From assembly GCF_022374935.2 (NCBI RefSeq), contig NZ_CP092430.2, positions 868,001-932,000 on the forward strand: DNA of 64,000 nt, read 5' to 3'. Positions 10,281-19,404 of this stretch are shown piece after piece. The DNA is from Mycolicibacter virginiensis (GTDB lineage Bacteria; Actinomycetota; Actinomycetes; Mycobacteriales; Mycobacteriaceae). Position 1 is the stretch's first letter, and each line of letters begins with the position of its first letter. The notes under the pieces are model-generated. The model saw only the letters and a list, made by a program, of their open reading frames with translations. It made no database searches and was not told the DNA's origin. A program made the position numbers and the translations under genes.

Positions 10281-10927
10281 CCCGCAAGCAGTTGACGCTG
10301 GGTGAGGCCTTCGCCGAGTTCGTCCGGCACCCCAGCCCGTGGATGCTCCTCACGTGGGCGGGCGCACTGTGGGTAGTGCGCCTGACAGTGGGCGGCTGGT
10401 CGGTGGGCGATGCGGTCATTGCCGTTGCGCTGGTGGCTTTTTCGCCCGTCGGGGAGTGGTTGATCCACATCGGAATCCTGCATTGGCGTCCGCGCACTCT
10501 GGCGGGGATCACGATCGACTCGCGGCTGGCCCGTGACCATCGGCTGCATCATCGCGACCCGCGTGACATCCCGCTGATCTTCATTCCGTGGCCCAGCTTG
10601 ATGGTGATCATCGCCCTGACGCCCCTGGTTGTGCTCGCTTTCAGCAACACCGGGAAAGGGCTGACGTTCGTTCTCACCGTCGCGACGTTCCTGGTGTTCT
10701 ACGAATGGATTCACTACCTCGTCCACACCGACTACAAGCCCCGCCATGCGATCTACCGCGCAGTGTGGCGCAACCACCGGTACCACCACTTCAAGAACGA
10801 GAACTACTGGTTCACCGTGACCAGCTCCGGCACCGCCGATCGGCTGTTGGGCACCTATCCGGATCCGCGCGCGGTGGAATCGTCGCCGACGGTGCGAGAC
10901 CTGCACGCAGCGTCGATAACCGGATGA
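10277..10927 (+). CDS. Sterol desaturase/fatty acid hydroxylase-family membrane protein
   Basis: A 216-residue integral membrane diiron protein of the fatty-acid hydroxylase superfamily. Metal-binding histidine boxes are visible: HIGILHW, DHRLHHRDP, HYLVHTDY and RNHRYHHFKNE, interleaved with about four hydrophobic segments. Members hydroxylate or desaturate lipids or sterols; the substrate here is unknown. The ATG overlaps the regulator stop by four bases, so the pair forms an operon, probably controlled by the regulator itself. Confidence 0.85.
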   Translation: MTRKQLTLGEAFAEFVRHPSPWMLLTWAGALWVVRLTVGGWSVGDAVIAVALVAFSPVGEWLIHIGILHWRPRTLAGITIDSRLARDHRLHHRDPRDIPLIFIPWPSLMVIIALTPLVVLAFSNTGKGLTFVLTVATFLVFYEWIHYLVHTDYKPRHAIYRAVWRNHRYHHFKNENYWFTVTSSGTADRLLGTYPDPRAVESSPTVRDLHAASITG

Positions 10928-10966
10928 CCAGCCGCGCCGCCGGTGGCTGCGGCCCGCTACCGGCGT

Positions 10967-10981
10967 TTGGTTTGACACCAA
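10967..10981. promoter_or_regulatory. Candidate second operator upstream of fadE10
   Basis: TTGGT-N5-ACCAA is a perfect inverted repeat that runs into CTGGTT. It shares the CAACTGGT core with the sequence around the operator of the GntR gene. It lies 62 bp upstream of the fadE10 start and may bring that gene under the same regulator; this is inference. Confidence 0.4.
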
Positions 10982-11042
10982 CTGGTTAATCCTGCGAAAA
11001 GCAGCGGTTCTCCGGCGGTTGCTGGTTCAGGAGGTGTCCGAC

Positions 11043-12974
11043 ATGGCGCAACAGATGCAAGTCAGCGAGGAGCAAGCGCGAGCCGTTGCCGAAGAATCTC
11101 GTGAAAGTGGCTGGGACAAACCATCTTTCGCCAAAGGTCTGTTCCTCGGGAAGTTTCCGTTGCCGCTCATCCACCCGTTTCCGCGGCCGTCCGATCAGGA
11201 TGGCGCGCGCACCGAGGAGTTTCTGGGCAGGCTGCGGGAACTTCTCGACACCATGGACGGCGCGGTTATCGAGCGTGACGCACAGATCCCCGACGAATAC
11301 GTCAAAGGACTGGCCGGGCTGGGCTGCTTCGGGCTGAAGATCCCCGCCGAGTACGGCGGTCTGGGCATGTCGCAGGTCGCCTACAACCGGGCCCTGATGA
11401 TGGTGTCGAGCGTGCACCCCAGCCTCGGTGCGCTGCTGAGCGCTCATCAGTCGATCGGAGTACCCGAACCACTCAAACTGGCCGGTACCGATCAACAGAA
11501 GAAGATGTTCCTGCCGCGTTGCGCGGCCGGGGCGATCTCGGCATTCCTATTGACCGAACCGGATGTGGGCTCCGATCCTGCTCGGCTGGCCTCGACTGCG
11601 AGACCGATCGAGGACGGTGCGGCCTACGAGCTGGACGGGGTCAAACTGTGGACCACCAACGGCGTGGTGGCCGAGCTGCTGGTGGTGATGGCGCGGGTGC
11701 CCGACGGCAACGGTCACCGAGGAGGAATCAGTGCCTTCGTGGTGGAAGCCGATACTCCCGGGATCACCGTCGAGCGCCGAAACAAGTTCATGGGGCTGCG
11801 CGGCATCGAGAACGGCGTGACCCGGCTGCACAAGGTTCGGGTGCCCGCCCAGAACCTGGTGGGACGCGAGGGCGACGGTCTGAAGATCGCGCTGACCACG
11901 CTCAACGCCGGCCGCCTGGCCATTCCAGCGATGGCCACCGGATCGGCGAAATGGGCTCTGAAGATCGCTCGGCAGTGGTCCCGCGAGCGGGTCCAATGGG
12001 GTCGGCCGGTCGGCGAGCACGAGGCCGTGGCCAAGAAGATCGCGTTCATCGCCGCGACCAGCTACGCGCTGGAAGCGGTCCTGGAGCTGTCCGGTCAGAT
12101 GGCCGACGAGGGCCGCAACGACATCCGGATCGAGGCGGCGTTGGCCAAACTGTGGTCCAGCGAGATGGCCTGCATCATCGCCGATGAGCTGCTGCAGATT
12201 CGTGGCGGCCGCGGTTATGAGACCGCCGAGTCGCTGGCGGCGCGCGGCGAGCGTGCGGTACCGGTAGAGCAACTGATTCGCGATCTACGGATCAACCGGA
12301 TCTTCGAAGGGTCCAGTGAGATCATGCGGCTGCTGATAGCCCGCGAAGCCGTCGACGCCCACCTGAGCGCCGCCGGCGAGCTCGCCAACCCCAAGGCCAG
12401 GTTGGGGCAGAAAGCCAGATCCGCCGCCGGGGCCAGCCGCTTCTACGCAAAGTGGTTGCCGCAACTGGTATTCGGGGAAGGCCAACGTCCCATGGCATAC
12501 CGCGAGTTCGGCGAGCTGGCCACGCACCTGCGTTTTGTCGAACGCCATTCACGCAAGCTGGCGCGCAACACCTTCTACGGCATGGCCCGGTGGCAGGCCG
12601 GCATGGAGAAACGGCAGGGGTTCTTAGGGCGGGTCGTCGACATCGGGGCGGAGCTGTTCGCGATGGCCGCGGTGTGCGTGCGCGCTGAGGCCCAGCGGGT
12701 GGCCGACCGGGCCGAGGGTCAGCAGGCCTATCAGCTGGCCGACGGATTCTGCGCGCAGTCCCGGCTGCGGGTCGAGGCGTTGTTTGCCGCGTTGTGGACG
12801 AACACTGACCGCGCCGACGCCCGGTTGGCCGACGCAGTACTGCAGGACCGTTACCTCTGGCTGGAGGATGGCATCCTTGATCCGTCCGAGGTCACGGGAC
12901 CGTGGATTGCCCACTGGGAACCGGGTGCTTCCACCGAGTCGAACTTGGCACGCCGGTTCCTTCCCACCCCGTAG
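11043..12974 (+). CDS. fadE10: Acyl-CoA dehydrogenase FadE10
   Basis: A flavin-dependent acyl-CoA dehydrogenase of 643 residues, the orthologue of Rv0873. Family signatures are AFLLTEPDVGSDPA (acyl-CoA/FAD site), LWTTNGVVAELLVV, GLRGIENGVTRL and the C-terminal RGGRGYETAESLAARGE with RINRIFEGSSEIMRL. It is much longer than the usual 380-400 residues because of a C-terminal helical extension of about 200 residues, as in other long FadEs. The ATG at 11043 gives the MAQQMQVSEEQARA start seen in M. tuberculosis and follows the ribosome-binding site AGGAGGTG; an earlier in-frame start at 11019 overlaps that site. A role in beta-oxidation or lipid remodelling is likely but the substrate is unknown. 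Confidence 0.94.
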   Translation: MAQQMQVSEEQARAVAEESRESGWDKPSFAKGLFLGKFPLPLIHPFPRPSDQDGARTEEFLGRLRELLDTMDGAVIERDAQIPDEYVKGLAGLGCFGLKIPAEYGGLGMSQVAYNRALMMVSSVHPSLGALLSAHQSIGVPEPLKLAGTDQQKKMFLPRCAAGAISAFLLTEPDVGSDPARLASTARPIEDGAAYELDGVKLWTTNGVVAELLVVMARVPDGNGHRGGISAFVVEADTPGITVERRNKFMGLRGIENGVTRLHKVRVPAQNLVGREGDGLKIALTTLNAGRLAIPAMATGSAKWALKIARQWSRERVQWGRPVGEHEAVAKKIAFIAATSYALEAVLELSGQMADEGRNDIRIEAALAKLWSSEMACIIADELLQIRGGRGYETAESLAARGERAVPVEQLIRDLRINRIFEGSSEIMRLLIAREAVDAHLSAAGELANPKARLGQKARSAAGASRFYAKWLPQLVFGEGQRPMAYREFGELATHLRFVERHSRKLARNTFYGMARWQAGMEKRQGFLGRVVDIGAELFAMAAVCVRAEAQRVADRAEGQQAYQLADGFCAQSRLRVEALFAALWTNTDRADARLADAVLQDRYLWLEDGILDPSEVTGPWIAHWEPGASTESNLARRFLPTP

Positions 12975-12975
12975 A

Positions 12976-13000
12976 TCCGCTCCTTCGTCGAGCCGCGGGA
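12976..13000. repeat. Intergenic hairpin repeat of the CTCCTTCGTCGAG family, copy 2
   Basis: CCGCTCCTTCGTCGAGCCGCGG begins just after the fadE10 stop; GCTC pairs with GAGC around CTTCGTC, with further imperfect outer pairing. It matches the loop and inner stem of the copies at 7341 and 21370. Confidence 0.5.
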
Positions 13001-13048
13001 GCTAAGCTGCGGCACCACGACCTGATCCGTCCGGAACGGAGGGAGCAT

Positions 13049-13483
13049 ATGTCCACGCCCTACCTGCCAGAGCCTCATCCACCAGGCCCCATTCCGGCCG
13101 GCCCACCGAATCTCGGCCCCGCCCCGCAACCGACCGCGCCTCCCGTCGTGCCGAAACGCGCCCAGACCCACCAGTTTGCGTTCGACGGCGGCGCGGGCAC
13201 CTACCTGGGCACTGCGGTCTTGGCCTTCTTGATCACGGTGCTCACTCTGGGGATCTGTTACCCGTTCGGCCTCGTGCTGCGGGAACGGTGGCGTGCGAAG
13301 CACTCCTACATCGAGGGCCGGCAGCTCGCTTTCACCGGAAGTGCCTGGGGACTGTTCGGCATGTGGTGGAAGTGGCTGATCTTGATCATCATCACGGTGG
13401 GGATCTACGGGTTCTGGGTCGGACCACGCCTGGCTCGGTGGAAGTGGGAGAACACCTCCTGGGCGCAGCACACCCCGGTGTGA
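13049..13483 (+). CDS. DUF898-family membrane protein
   Basis: A 144-residue protein. The first 45 residues are Pro-rich (PEPHPPGPIPAGPPNLGP). Two hydrophobic segments follow: TYLGTAVLAFLITVLTLGI and WWKWLILIIITVGIYGFW, with the family-like R-x-x-x-K-H loop between them (RERWRAKHSYIEGRQLAFTG). This matches the DUF898/YjgN domain, of unknown function. The ATG follows GGAGGGAG. No operon partner is evident. Confidence 0.8.
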   Translation: MSTPYLPEPHPPGPIPAGPPNLGPAPQPTAPPVVPKRAQTHQFAFDGGAGTYLGTAVLAFLITVLTLGICYPFGLVLRERWRAKHSYIEGRQLAFTGSAWGLFGMWWKWLILIIITVGIYGFWVGPRLARWKWENTSWAQHTPV

Positions 13484-13522
13484 ACCCGCACGCGGCCCTC
13501 GAATCGTGGCACCCTGGTAGGC

Positions 13523-14533
13523 ATGGCCAGCTACCTCGCCGGCGGCGATTTCAAGCGCGATACCAACTACATCTCCACCCGGATCACCGCCGACGGTCGT
13601 GATGGGTATCCCGTCGAACCGGGCCGGTACCGACTGGTGGTCGCACGGGCCTGCCCGTGGGCCAATCGCACAATCATCGTGCGGCGGCTGCTTGGCCTGG
13701 AAAAGGTTATCTCCATTGGGTTTTGTGGCCCGACTCACGATCAGCGCAGCTGGACGTTCGATCTGGACCCCGGTGGCGTCGACCCGGTGCTGCAGATTCC
13801 TCGGCTGCAAGACGCGTACTTCAAACGCATTCCTGACTACCCCAAGGGGATCACGGTTCCGGCGATGGTCGACGTGCCCACCGGTGCGGTGGTGACCAAC
13901 GACTTCGCCCAGATGACCTTGGACTTCTCCACCGAGTGGACGGCCTATCACCGCGACGGGGCGCCGCAGCTGTATCCCGCACCGCTGCGCGACGAGATCG
14001 ACGAGGTGGCAAGGCGGATCTACACCGAGATCAACAACGGGGTCTACCGGTGCGGTTTCGCCGGCACCCAGGAGGCCTACGACGCCGCCTACGACCGGCT
14101 CTTCACCGCGCTGGACTGGGTCAGCGTCCGTCTGGCCGATCAGCGATACCTGGTGGGGGACACCATCACCGAGGCCGACGTGCGATTGTTCACCACGCTG
14201 GCCCGGTTCGACCCGGTCTATCACGGACATTTCAAATGCAACCGGCAGAAGCTGTCCGAGATGCCGGTGTTGTGGGCCTATGCCCGGGATCTATTCCAGA
14301 CGCCCGGGTTCGGCGACACCATTGACTTCGTGCAGATCAAACAGCACTACTACATCGTGCACGCCGACATCAATCCGTCGCAGATCGTCCCCGACGGGCC
14401 GGACCTGGCGAATTGGCTGTCACCGCATGGACGAGAAGCGCTGGGCGGCAGGCCGTTCGGGGAAGGAACGCCGCCGGGTCCGGTGCCGGAAGGCGAGCAG
14501 GTGCCGGCCGGCCACGGCGCGTCGAACGTGTAA
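13523..14533 (+). CDS. Glutathione S-transferase omega/Xi-like protein (glutathionyl-hydroquinone reductase family)
   Basis: A 336-residue member of the ECM4/YqjG family, which reduces thiol-conjugated hydroquinones. The catalytic cysteine motif ACPWANRTIIVRRLLGL lies near residue 48, followed by the thioredoxin-fold proline segment GITVPAMVD, and the C-terminal helical domain carries YLVGDTITEADVRLF. Mycobacteria lack glutathione, so the physiological thiol is probably mycothiol; that is inference. The stop codon lies inside the left arm of a palindromic repeat. Confidence 0.88.
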   Translation: MASYLAGGDFKRDTNYISTRITADGRDGYPVEPGRYRLVVARACPWANRTIIVRRLLGLEKVISIGFCGPTHDQRSWTFDLDPGGVDPVLQIPRLQDAYFKRIPDYPKGITVPAMVDVPTGAVVTNDFAQMTLDFSTEWTAYHRDGAPQLYPAPLRDEIDEVARRIYTEINNGVYRCGFAGTQEAYDAAYDRLFTALDWVSVRLADQRYLVGDTITEADVRLFTTLARFDPVYHGHFKCNRQKLSEMPVLWAYARDLFQTPGFGDTIDFVQIKQHYYIVHADINPSQIVPDGPDLANWLSPHGREALGGRPFGEGTPPGPVPEGEQVPAGHGASNV

Positions 14534-14577
14534 TGAGGGCGAGATTCAGCGCGATTTTCGTACTCATTACACGTTCG
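14523..14577. repeat. Palindromic intergenic repeat (CGAACGTGTAA arms), copy 1
   Basis: A perfect 15-bp inverted repeat CGAACGTGTAATGAG/CTCATTACACGTTCG encloses 25 bp that contain CAGCGCGA. It lies between convergent genes and includes the stop codon of the upstream one. A related copy lies at 25606-25671. It would form a strong hairpin in either transcript and may serve as a terminator. Confidence 0.75.
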
Positions 14578-14582
14578 GCGAA

Positions 14583-15092
14583 TCAGTGACGGTCGCTCCG
14601 GCCCCAGCGCGTGCCCACCGCCCACTCGGCGTGTGACGCCGTGAATAGCTCGCCGGTTCTGGCGTCGACGATCAGGGTGGGCAGCTGCACCACCAGCCCG
14701 CGCAGCAGACCGCGCTGCGGATCCACGGTGGGGACGGTGACCGCCAGGGTGCTGCCCGCCGGATATGTCTCTTTGGTGGTGTCGTCCGGGTTGTCGTAGA
14801 GCCGCCATAGCTGCCACGGAGCTCGCCCGATGGTCTCGTCCACCGACAGCTGCACCGGATGACGCGAATCGACCGCCAACGTGCCTTGCGCTTCGGTGAG
14901 CAGGCACTCATCGAGGTTGAGCACGTTGCAGTACATGTACGGTCCGGTGCGGGTGAGATGCCCGTTGGAGTACGCGCTGATCTGCGGCGGCAGCGGCTCC
15001 TCGGCCCGGGTGAACCACCAGGTGCCGAAGCCGGCGAGCGCCGCGGTCACCACCGTCAGCACCGCCACCAGCACGGCCGTCGAGCGTTTCAC
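14583..15092 (-). CDS. DUF2771-family exported protein
   Basis: A protein of about 169 residues with one N-terminal hydrophobic segment (AVLVAVLTVVTAALAGFGTW) that could be a signal peptide or anchor. The extracellular part has two conserved cysteines (MYCNVLNLDECLL), as in the mycobacterial DUF2771 family (Rv0875c). I chose the GTG at 15092, which leaves eight bases after the upstream MFS stop and has AGGGG about nine bases upstream; an ATG at 15131 would overlap that gene. Function unknown. Confidence 0.8.
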   Translation of the reverse strand: MKRSTAVLVAVLTVVTAALAGFGTWWFTRAEEPLPPQISAYSNGHLTRTGPYMYCNVLNLDECLLTEAQGTLAVDSRHPVQLSVDETIGRAPWQLWRLYDNPDDTTKETYPAGSTLAVTVPTVDPQRGLLRGLVVQLPTLIVDARTGELFTASHAEWAVGTRWGRSDRH

Positions 15093-15099
15093 TCCTACA

Positions 15100-16791
15100 T
15101 CACCCCTGTCTTGCCGGATCGAGGCGGGCACCGTCCTGCTCGATCAGCACCGGCCGGTTGCCCCCCAGGCCGGGAATCAACGAGTCGCCGTGGAACGACA
15201 AGATGGTCTGGGCCAGACCGGGGATCAGCAGAGCGGTGATCGCGGTGAAACCCACCCACAAGTCGGTATATACCAACACGCCCAGTGCACCGCCCAACAC
15301 CCAGGCCAGTTGCAGGGTGGACTCGGTGCGGCCGAATGCCGAGGCCCGTGACTCTTCGGGCAGGTCGTCCTGCAGTGCTGCGTCCAGCGACGCCTTCGAG
15401 ATCGCACTGGCTCCCGACGTCACCAATGCGGCGATCGCCGCCATCACCAGGGTCCCGGCCACCGCTGCCGCCAGCGCGACAGCGGTCACCGCCATGGTGC
15501 AGCGCACCACCAGCACGGCGGGGCGTCCCAGTTGCAGTCGGGCGCTGGTGAAGTTCCCGGCGAAATTGCCCAGACCCGCGGCCGCCCCGATCAGCCCGAG
15601 AATGCCCAGTTGCACCCAACCGCCGGCGTTGTGCTGTTTGGCCACGAACGCCGGGTACAAGAACAAGAACCCGACCATCGCCTTGATGGTGCAGTTGCCC
15701 CACAGCGCGGCGATGATGTTGCGGCCCAGCGGTTGCCGCAGTGGCTGGCTCAGCGCCCCGCCGGCCCGCCGGACCTGTTCGGGCCAGCTTCGCGGCCGTT
15801 CGTCGAAGCGGTAGCTCAAGGTGGTCGGGATCTCACCGGCGGTCACTTCCACCCATCGCGGGATCCGCATCGACAGGACCGCCCCGGCCACCGAGACCGC
15901 CACGAGCACCAACAATGCCCCCGGTAGCTGTAGCAGCCGGGTGAAGATGTACTCGGCTGCCGCGGCGACGCCGCCCCCGACGATCGTGCCGCCGAGCAGA
16001 CCGAACATCGTCAGCCGGGAATTGACCCGCACCAGATCGATCGACGGCGGCATGACCCGTGGCGTCACCGCGCTGCGCAACACCGTGAACGACTTCGACA
16101 GCGCCATCATCGCCAACGCGCACGGGTAGAGCACCCAGGAGCCGAAGGTGCCCGCCACACCGTCGTAGTTGGCGATCAGCACCAGGGCCAGCAGGGTTCG
16201 CAGCGAGAACGACATGGCCAACGCCGCGCGCCGGCCATGCTGGACGCGATCCAGGGCGGGGCCGATCAGCGGCGCGACCACCGCGAAGGGCGCGATTGTC
16301 ACCAGCAGATACAGCGCCACCCGGCCCTTGCTCTCGCCGGCGGCCGCCGCGAAGAACAAGGTGTTGGCCAGCGCGACGGCCATCGCCGCGTCCACCGCGA
16401 AGTTCGCGACCACCGGCCAGGTCAGGGCGGTCAGTCCGGATTTGTCGGCGCCGTCGGCGGTGGCGGCCCGTTGCACCAGCCCATACATCCGCGAGCCCAT
16501 TTCGCGACTACGCGCCGCGGCGGCGCGGGTGACCGTGACGCGATCGCTGGCGCCCGCCTCACCCGGAGCCTCGGGACGACGAGGTGTGCCGGTGTGTTCG
16601 CGCAGCGGTGGCAGGTACCGGTTGTCGCTGGGCATGGGCTTGCGCTGCCGCTGGTCACCGGTGTTGTTGCTGGGGTAGTTGGCCATGCCAGGATGCTGTC
16701 CGGCCGAGCCGTTGCGCGTACCTCGGCCGGAGACCGGTGACGGACGGCTGCGCCGGCCCGGTTCGGGGATATCGCGACGCCGTGCAGACAC
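15100..16791 (-). CDS. MFS-type transporter, Rv0876c-like
   Basis: An integral membrane transporter of up to 563 residues. A hydrophilic, Arg/Pro-rich region of about 110 residues precedes roughly 12 hydrophobic segments. The loop PLIGPALDRVQHGRR after the second helix is the major-facilitator motif A region. Substrate unknown. The start is uncertain: the GTG at 16791 and a downstream ATG at 16686 (MANYPSNNT) are both plausible. It is divergent from the DUF3027 gene and cotranscribed with the DUF2771 gene downstream, as in M. tuberculosis. Confidence 0.85.
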   Translation of the reverse strand: MSARRRDIPEPGRRSRPSPVSGRGTRNGSAGQHPGMANYPSNNTGDQRQRKPMPSDNRYLPPLREHTGTPRRPEAPGEAGASDRVTVTRAAAARSREMGSRMYGLVQRAATADGADKSGLTALTWPVVANFAVDAAMAVALANTLFFAAAAGESKGRVALYLLVTIAPFAVVAPLIGPALDRVQHGRRAALAMSFSLRTLLALVLIANYDGVAGTFGSWVLYPCALAMMALSKSFTVLRSAVTPRVMPPSIDLVRVNSRLTMFGLLGGTIVGGGVAAAAEYIFTRLLQLPGALLVLVAVSVAGAVLSMRIPRWVEVTAGEIPTTLSYRFDERPRSWPEQVRRAGGALSQPLRQPLGRNIIAALWGNCTIKAMVGFLFLYPAFVAKQHNAGGWVQLGILGLIGAAAGLGNFAGNFTSARLQLGRPAVLVVRCTMAVTAVALAAAVAGTLVMAAIAALVTSGASAISKASLDAALQDDLPEESRASAFGRTESTLQLAWVLGGALGVLVYTDLWVGFTAITALLIPGLAQTILSFHGDSLIPGLGGNRPVLIEQDGARLDPARQG

Positions 16792-16909
16792 ATCCGCGAT
16801 TCTTCCCTATGTCCGCCGCACGACCGCGTAGGCCGTGATCGTGCCTGCATGTGGCTGATGGAGCCGCGCTGCGGCAGTATAGGGACGTCATTGAACGGAA
16901 GGGACCCGC

Positions 16910-17974
16910 GTGACCGGACCCAGCGCAGAATCAGCCACTGCGACCATCGCCGTGCCCACGGTGCTGGCCGAGGCCGTCGAGCAGGCCCGCTCGGCCGTCG
17001 CCGAGTTCAGCGGCGCCGACACTGTCGGCGAGCACCTGGGGGTCGACTACGAAGACCCGACCGCCGCCACCCACCGGTTCGGTGCGGTGCTGCCCGGTTA
17101 TCAGGGCTGGCAGTGGGCGGTCGTCGTCGCGGCGATCCCGGGCGCCACGGAGCCCACGGTCAGTGAGGTCGTGCTGGTGCCCGGCCCCACGGCCTTGCTC
17201 GCGCCGGAGTGGGTGCCGTGGGACCAGCGGGTGCGTCCCGGCGACCTGGGGCCGGGGGATCTGCTGGCGCCGCCCGCCGACGACCCGCGGCTGGTGCCCG
17301 GTTACACCTCGAGCGGCGATCCGCAGCTCGACGAGGTGGCCGGCGAGATCGGTCTGGGCCGACGGTGGCTGATGAGTCCGGTGGGCCGCGCCGAGGCGGC
17401 GCAGCGCTGGCACGACGGCGAGTACGGCCCGGATTCGGCGATGGCACGGTCCACCAAACGGGTCTGCCGCGACTGTGGCTTCTATTTGCCGCTCGCCGGT
17501 GAGCTGGGCACGGTGTTCGGCGTTTGCGGTAACGAAATGTCCGCCGACGGCCACGTGGTCGACAACCGGTACGGCTGCGGCGCACACAGTGACACTCCGG
17601 CGCCCGCGGGCACCGGTTCCCCGGCCTACGAGCCCTACGACGATGGTGTGCTGGAGATCGTCGACGTCGCAACGGTTCCGGCCGCCGAGGTCACCGAGCC
17701 GGCTGAAGCCGAGACTGAGACGGGTGCCGAGGTGACCGAAGACGTGGCCGAGCCGGTTCGGCCGGTGGCCGAAGGCGAAGCCGAGACTGAAGCGGTTGAG
17801 GCCGTCGTCGAAGCCGAGTCCGAGGTTCCCGCCGTAACAGCAGCGGCGCCGGAACCGGCCGAAACCGGAACCGACGCCGAGGCTGATGCAGCAGAGACTG
17901 TCATCGAAGCGTCCGCCGACATCCCCGACGCCCCAGGGGAAGCCGAGGAGCCGGGCGAGCCGGAGACGTCCTAA
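16910..17974 (+). CDS. DUF3027-family protein with acidic C-terminal tail
   Basis: A 354-residue cytoplasmic protein with a GTG start. The first 235 residues match the actinobacterial DUF3027 family (Rv0877-like): a WQWAVVVAAIPGA strand, VPWDQRVRPGDLGPGDLL and a cysteine pair region CRDCGFYLPLAGELGTVFGVCGNEMSADG with a later C, possibly a metal site. From about residue 240 to the end it is a low-complexity Glu/Ala/Val/Thr tail, so it is longer than the M. tuberculosis protein. Function unknown. The stop overlaps the stop of the convergent exported-protein gene by three bases. Confidence 0.8.
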   Translation: MTGPSAESATATIAVPTVLAEAVEQARSAVAEFSGADTVGEHLGVDYEDPTAATHRFGAVLPGYQGWQWAVVVAAIPGATEPTVSEVVLVPGPTALLAPEWVPWDQRVRPGDLGPGDLLAPPADDPRLVPGYTSSGDPQLDEVAGEIGLGRRWLMSPVGRAEAAQRWHDGEYGPDSAMARSTKRVCRDCGFYLPLAGELGTVFGVCGNEMSADGHVVDNRYGCGAHSDTPAPAGTGSPAYEPYDDGVLEIVDVATVPAAEVTEPAEAETETGAEVTEDVAEPVRPVAEGEAETEAVEAVVEAESEVPAVTAAAPEPAETGTDAEADAAETVIEASADIPDAPGEAEEPGEPETS

Positions 17975-18546
17975 CCGAAGTTGAACAGGTACTCGCCCGG
18001 GAGCACGAAGAGCATGTTGAAGGCGGTGTTGACCACCGCTCCCGGTAGGCCGACGACGTAGTTGACGATGTCCAGCGGGATGGTGGCCGCCTGACTGAAG
18101 GCCATGCCGAAGTCGAGGTTGATCAGGCTGGTGAACAAGTTCTCGAAGTCGTTGAACAACGTGAACGGCAGGCTGATAAAGCGGTTGAACAGTCCCACGG
18201 CCGCTGCCACTTCGGCGTTGAACAGACCGACGATGTCGAACGCGTCGGCAGCGCCGGGAACGTCCAACGCATTGGCCGCGCCCGGCAGGACTTCGGACAG
18301 GTCGAAAGTGTCCGGCACATTGAGTTCGTCGGCAATGCTGGACATATCGAAAGGCGCGAGCCCGGCGAGGGTGTCGAAGCTGTCGACGACCGCGTTGGCG
18401 GCCAGCGTCACTTCAGCCGAGACCGCGGCCACAGCGCGCGTGCTGATTTCGGGTGCCGCGGCCACCGGGGTCAGGCCGGTGGCCACCAGGGCCGTCGCTG
18501 CGATGGCGATGCTCGGCAGTCGCACTGCGGATTTCACGGTTTCCAT
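17971..18546 (-). CDS. Exported mycobacterial protein of unknown function
   Basis: A 191-residue protein with a classic signal peptide (LPSIAIAATALVATGLTPVAAAP). The mature part is hydrophobic and Phe/Asn-rich (LFNAEVAAAVGLFNRFISLPFTLFNDF), ending LPGEYLFNFG. It resembles short secreted proteins common in mycobacteria whose role is not known. The ATG is preceded by GGGAGGAA. No catalytic motif is visible. Confidence 0.72.
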   Translation of the reverse strand: METVKSAVRLPSIAIAATALVATGLTPVAAAPEISTRAVAAVSAEVTLAANAVVDSFDTLAGLAPFDMSSIADELNVPDTFDLSEVLPGAANALDVPGAADAFDIVGLFNAEVAAAVGLFNRFISLPFTLFNDFENLFTSLINLDFGMAFSQAATIPLDIVNYVVGLPGAVVNTAFNMLFVLPGEYLFNFG

Positions 18547-18604
18547 GGATTCCTCCCAGTATCCCGCCCATTTCAGGGGACGTTACTCCGCCGCCACAGG
18601 GGCG

Positions 18605-19063
18605 TCAGGTGTTCTCTGCGGCGGCCTTGATCTTGCTCAGTGAAGCGTTCATACCCTCGACCAGCTCACGTTCGAAGGTGGGCGTCCCACCCATAAACTT
18701 GCCCACCAAAAACGCGGAGACCGCGGTGGTGTTGCCGTTCTCGACGTGCCGACTCTCGACGACCCGAGTCCCGGTGGCGGTCGGCTCGAGTTCGTAGGTC
18801 CACACACTGTGGTTCTCGGTGACGCGGAAGGCCAGTTTGCGCTCCGGGATGTACTCGGTGATGACGGAGCTGGTGGGCCAGTACATCCGTCCGCGTCGGT
18901 TGAAGTTGATCGTGCGGGTTCCCTGGCGCACCGCACCGAGCGGCTTCATCCACCGGCACTGCGGGCTCCACTCGGGCATCCGGCGGAAGTCGGAGATCAG
19001 TGCCCAGACCTTGGCCACCGGTGCATCGATGTCGACCTGTGCCGTCAACAGTGGGGCTGCCAT
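18605..19063 (-). CDS. SRPBCC-family (polyketide cyclase/START-like) protein
   Basis: A 152-residue single-domain protein with the SRPBCC pattern: VDIDAPVAKVWALISDFRRMPEWSP at the N-terminus, a central beta-rich sheet and the long C-terminal helix (GGTPTFERELVEGMNASLSKIKAAAE). The fold binds hydrophobic ligands. The open frame runs far upstream but the ATG at 19063 has an excellent GAGGAGGAA ribosome-binding site. Ligand unknown. Confidence 0.85.
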   Translation of the reverse strand: MAAPLLTAQVDIDAPVAKVWALISDFRRMPEWSPQCRWMKPLGAVRQGTRTINFNRRGRMYWPTSSVITEYIPERKLAFRVTENHSVWTYELEPTATGTRVVESRHVENGNTTAVSAFLVGKFMGGTPTFERELVEGMNASLSKIKAAAENT

Positions 19064-19095
19064 GGCGTTCCTCCTCGAATCGTCGGTTCGTAACT

Positions 19096-19365
19096 CTATT
19101 CGTGTTCCAGCCCGGTTTGGGCTCCGCGTGCGCCGCGTCGTGCCGCGCCGCGTTGCACCAGAAAAATTGTGGTGCCCACCATCCCGACGCCGAGCCCCGC
19201 CAGGCTCACCGGCCGCCACCCCTCCAGTGCGGGCACCGTGAACGCGGCGATGGTCGCGCCGCAGAAACCGGCGACGCCGGTGCCTATCACCGGCCAGATC
19301 CGCAGCAACGCGATCGGCAGCGGTGGCGGCTGAGGGGTGGGCTCCGGGGAGTGCTGAGGGGTCAT
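19096..19365 (-). CDS. DUF2530-family small membrane protein
   Basis: An 89-residue protein with a Pro-rich N-terminus (MTPQHSPEPTPQPPPLPIALL), two hydrophobic segments (WPVIGTGVAGFCGATIAAF and SLAGLGVGMVGTTIFLV) and a basic tail (QRGAARRGARG). It occupies the place of Rv0879c. Function unknown. It is divergent from the TrmH gene, whose start is only 39 bp away. Confidence 0.75.
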   Translation of the reverse strand: MTPQHSPEPTPQPPPLPIALLRIWPVIGTGVAGFCGATIAAFTVPALEGWRPVSLAGLGVGMVGTTIFLVQRGAARRGARGAQTGLEHE

Positions 19366-19404
19366 CGCCGTCGACGTTAGCGCCTCGCCGGTAAAGTTCC
19401 CGCA

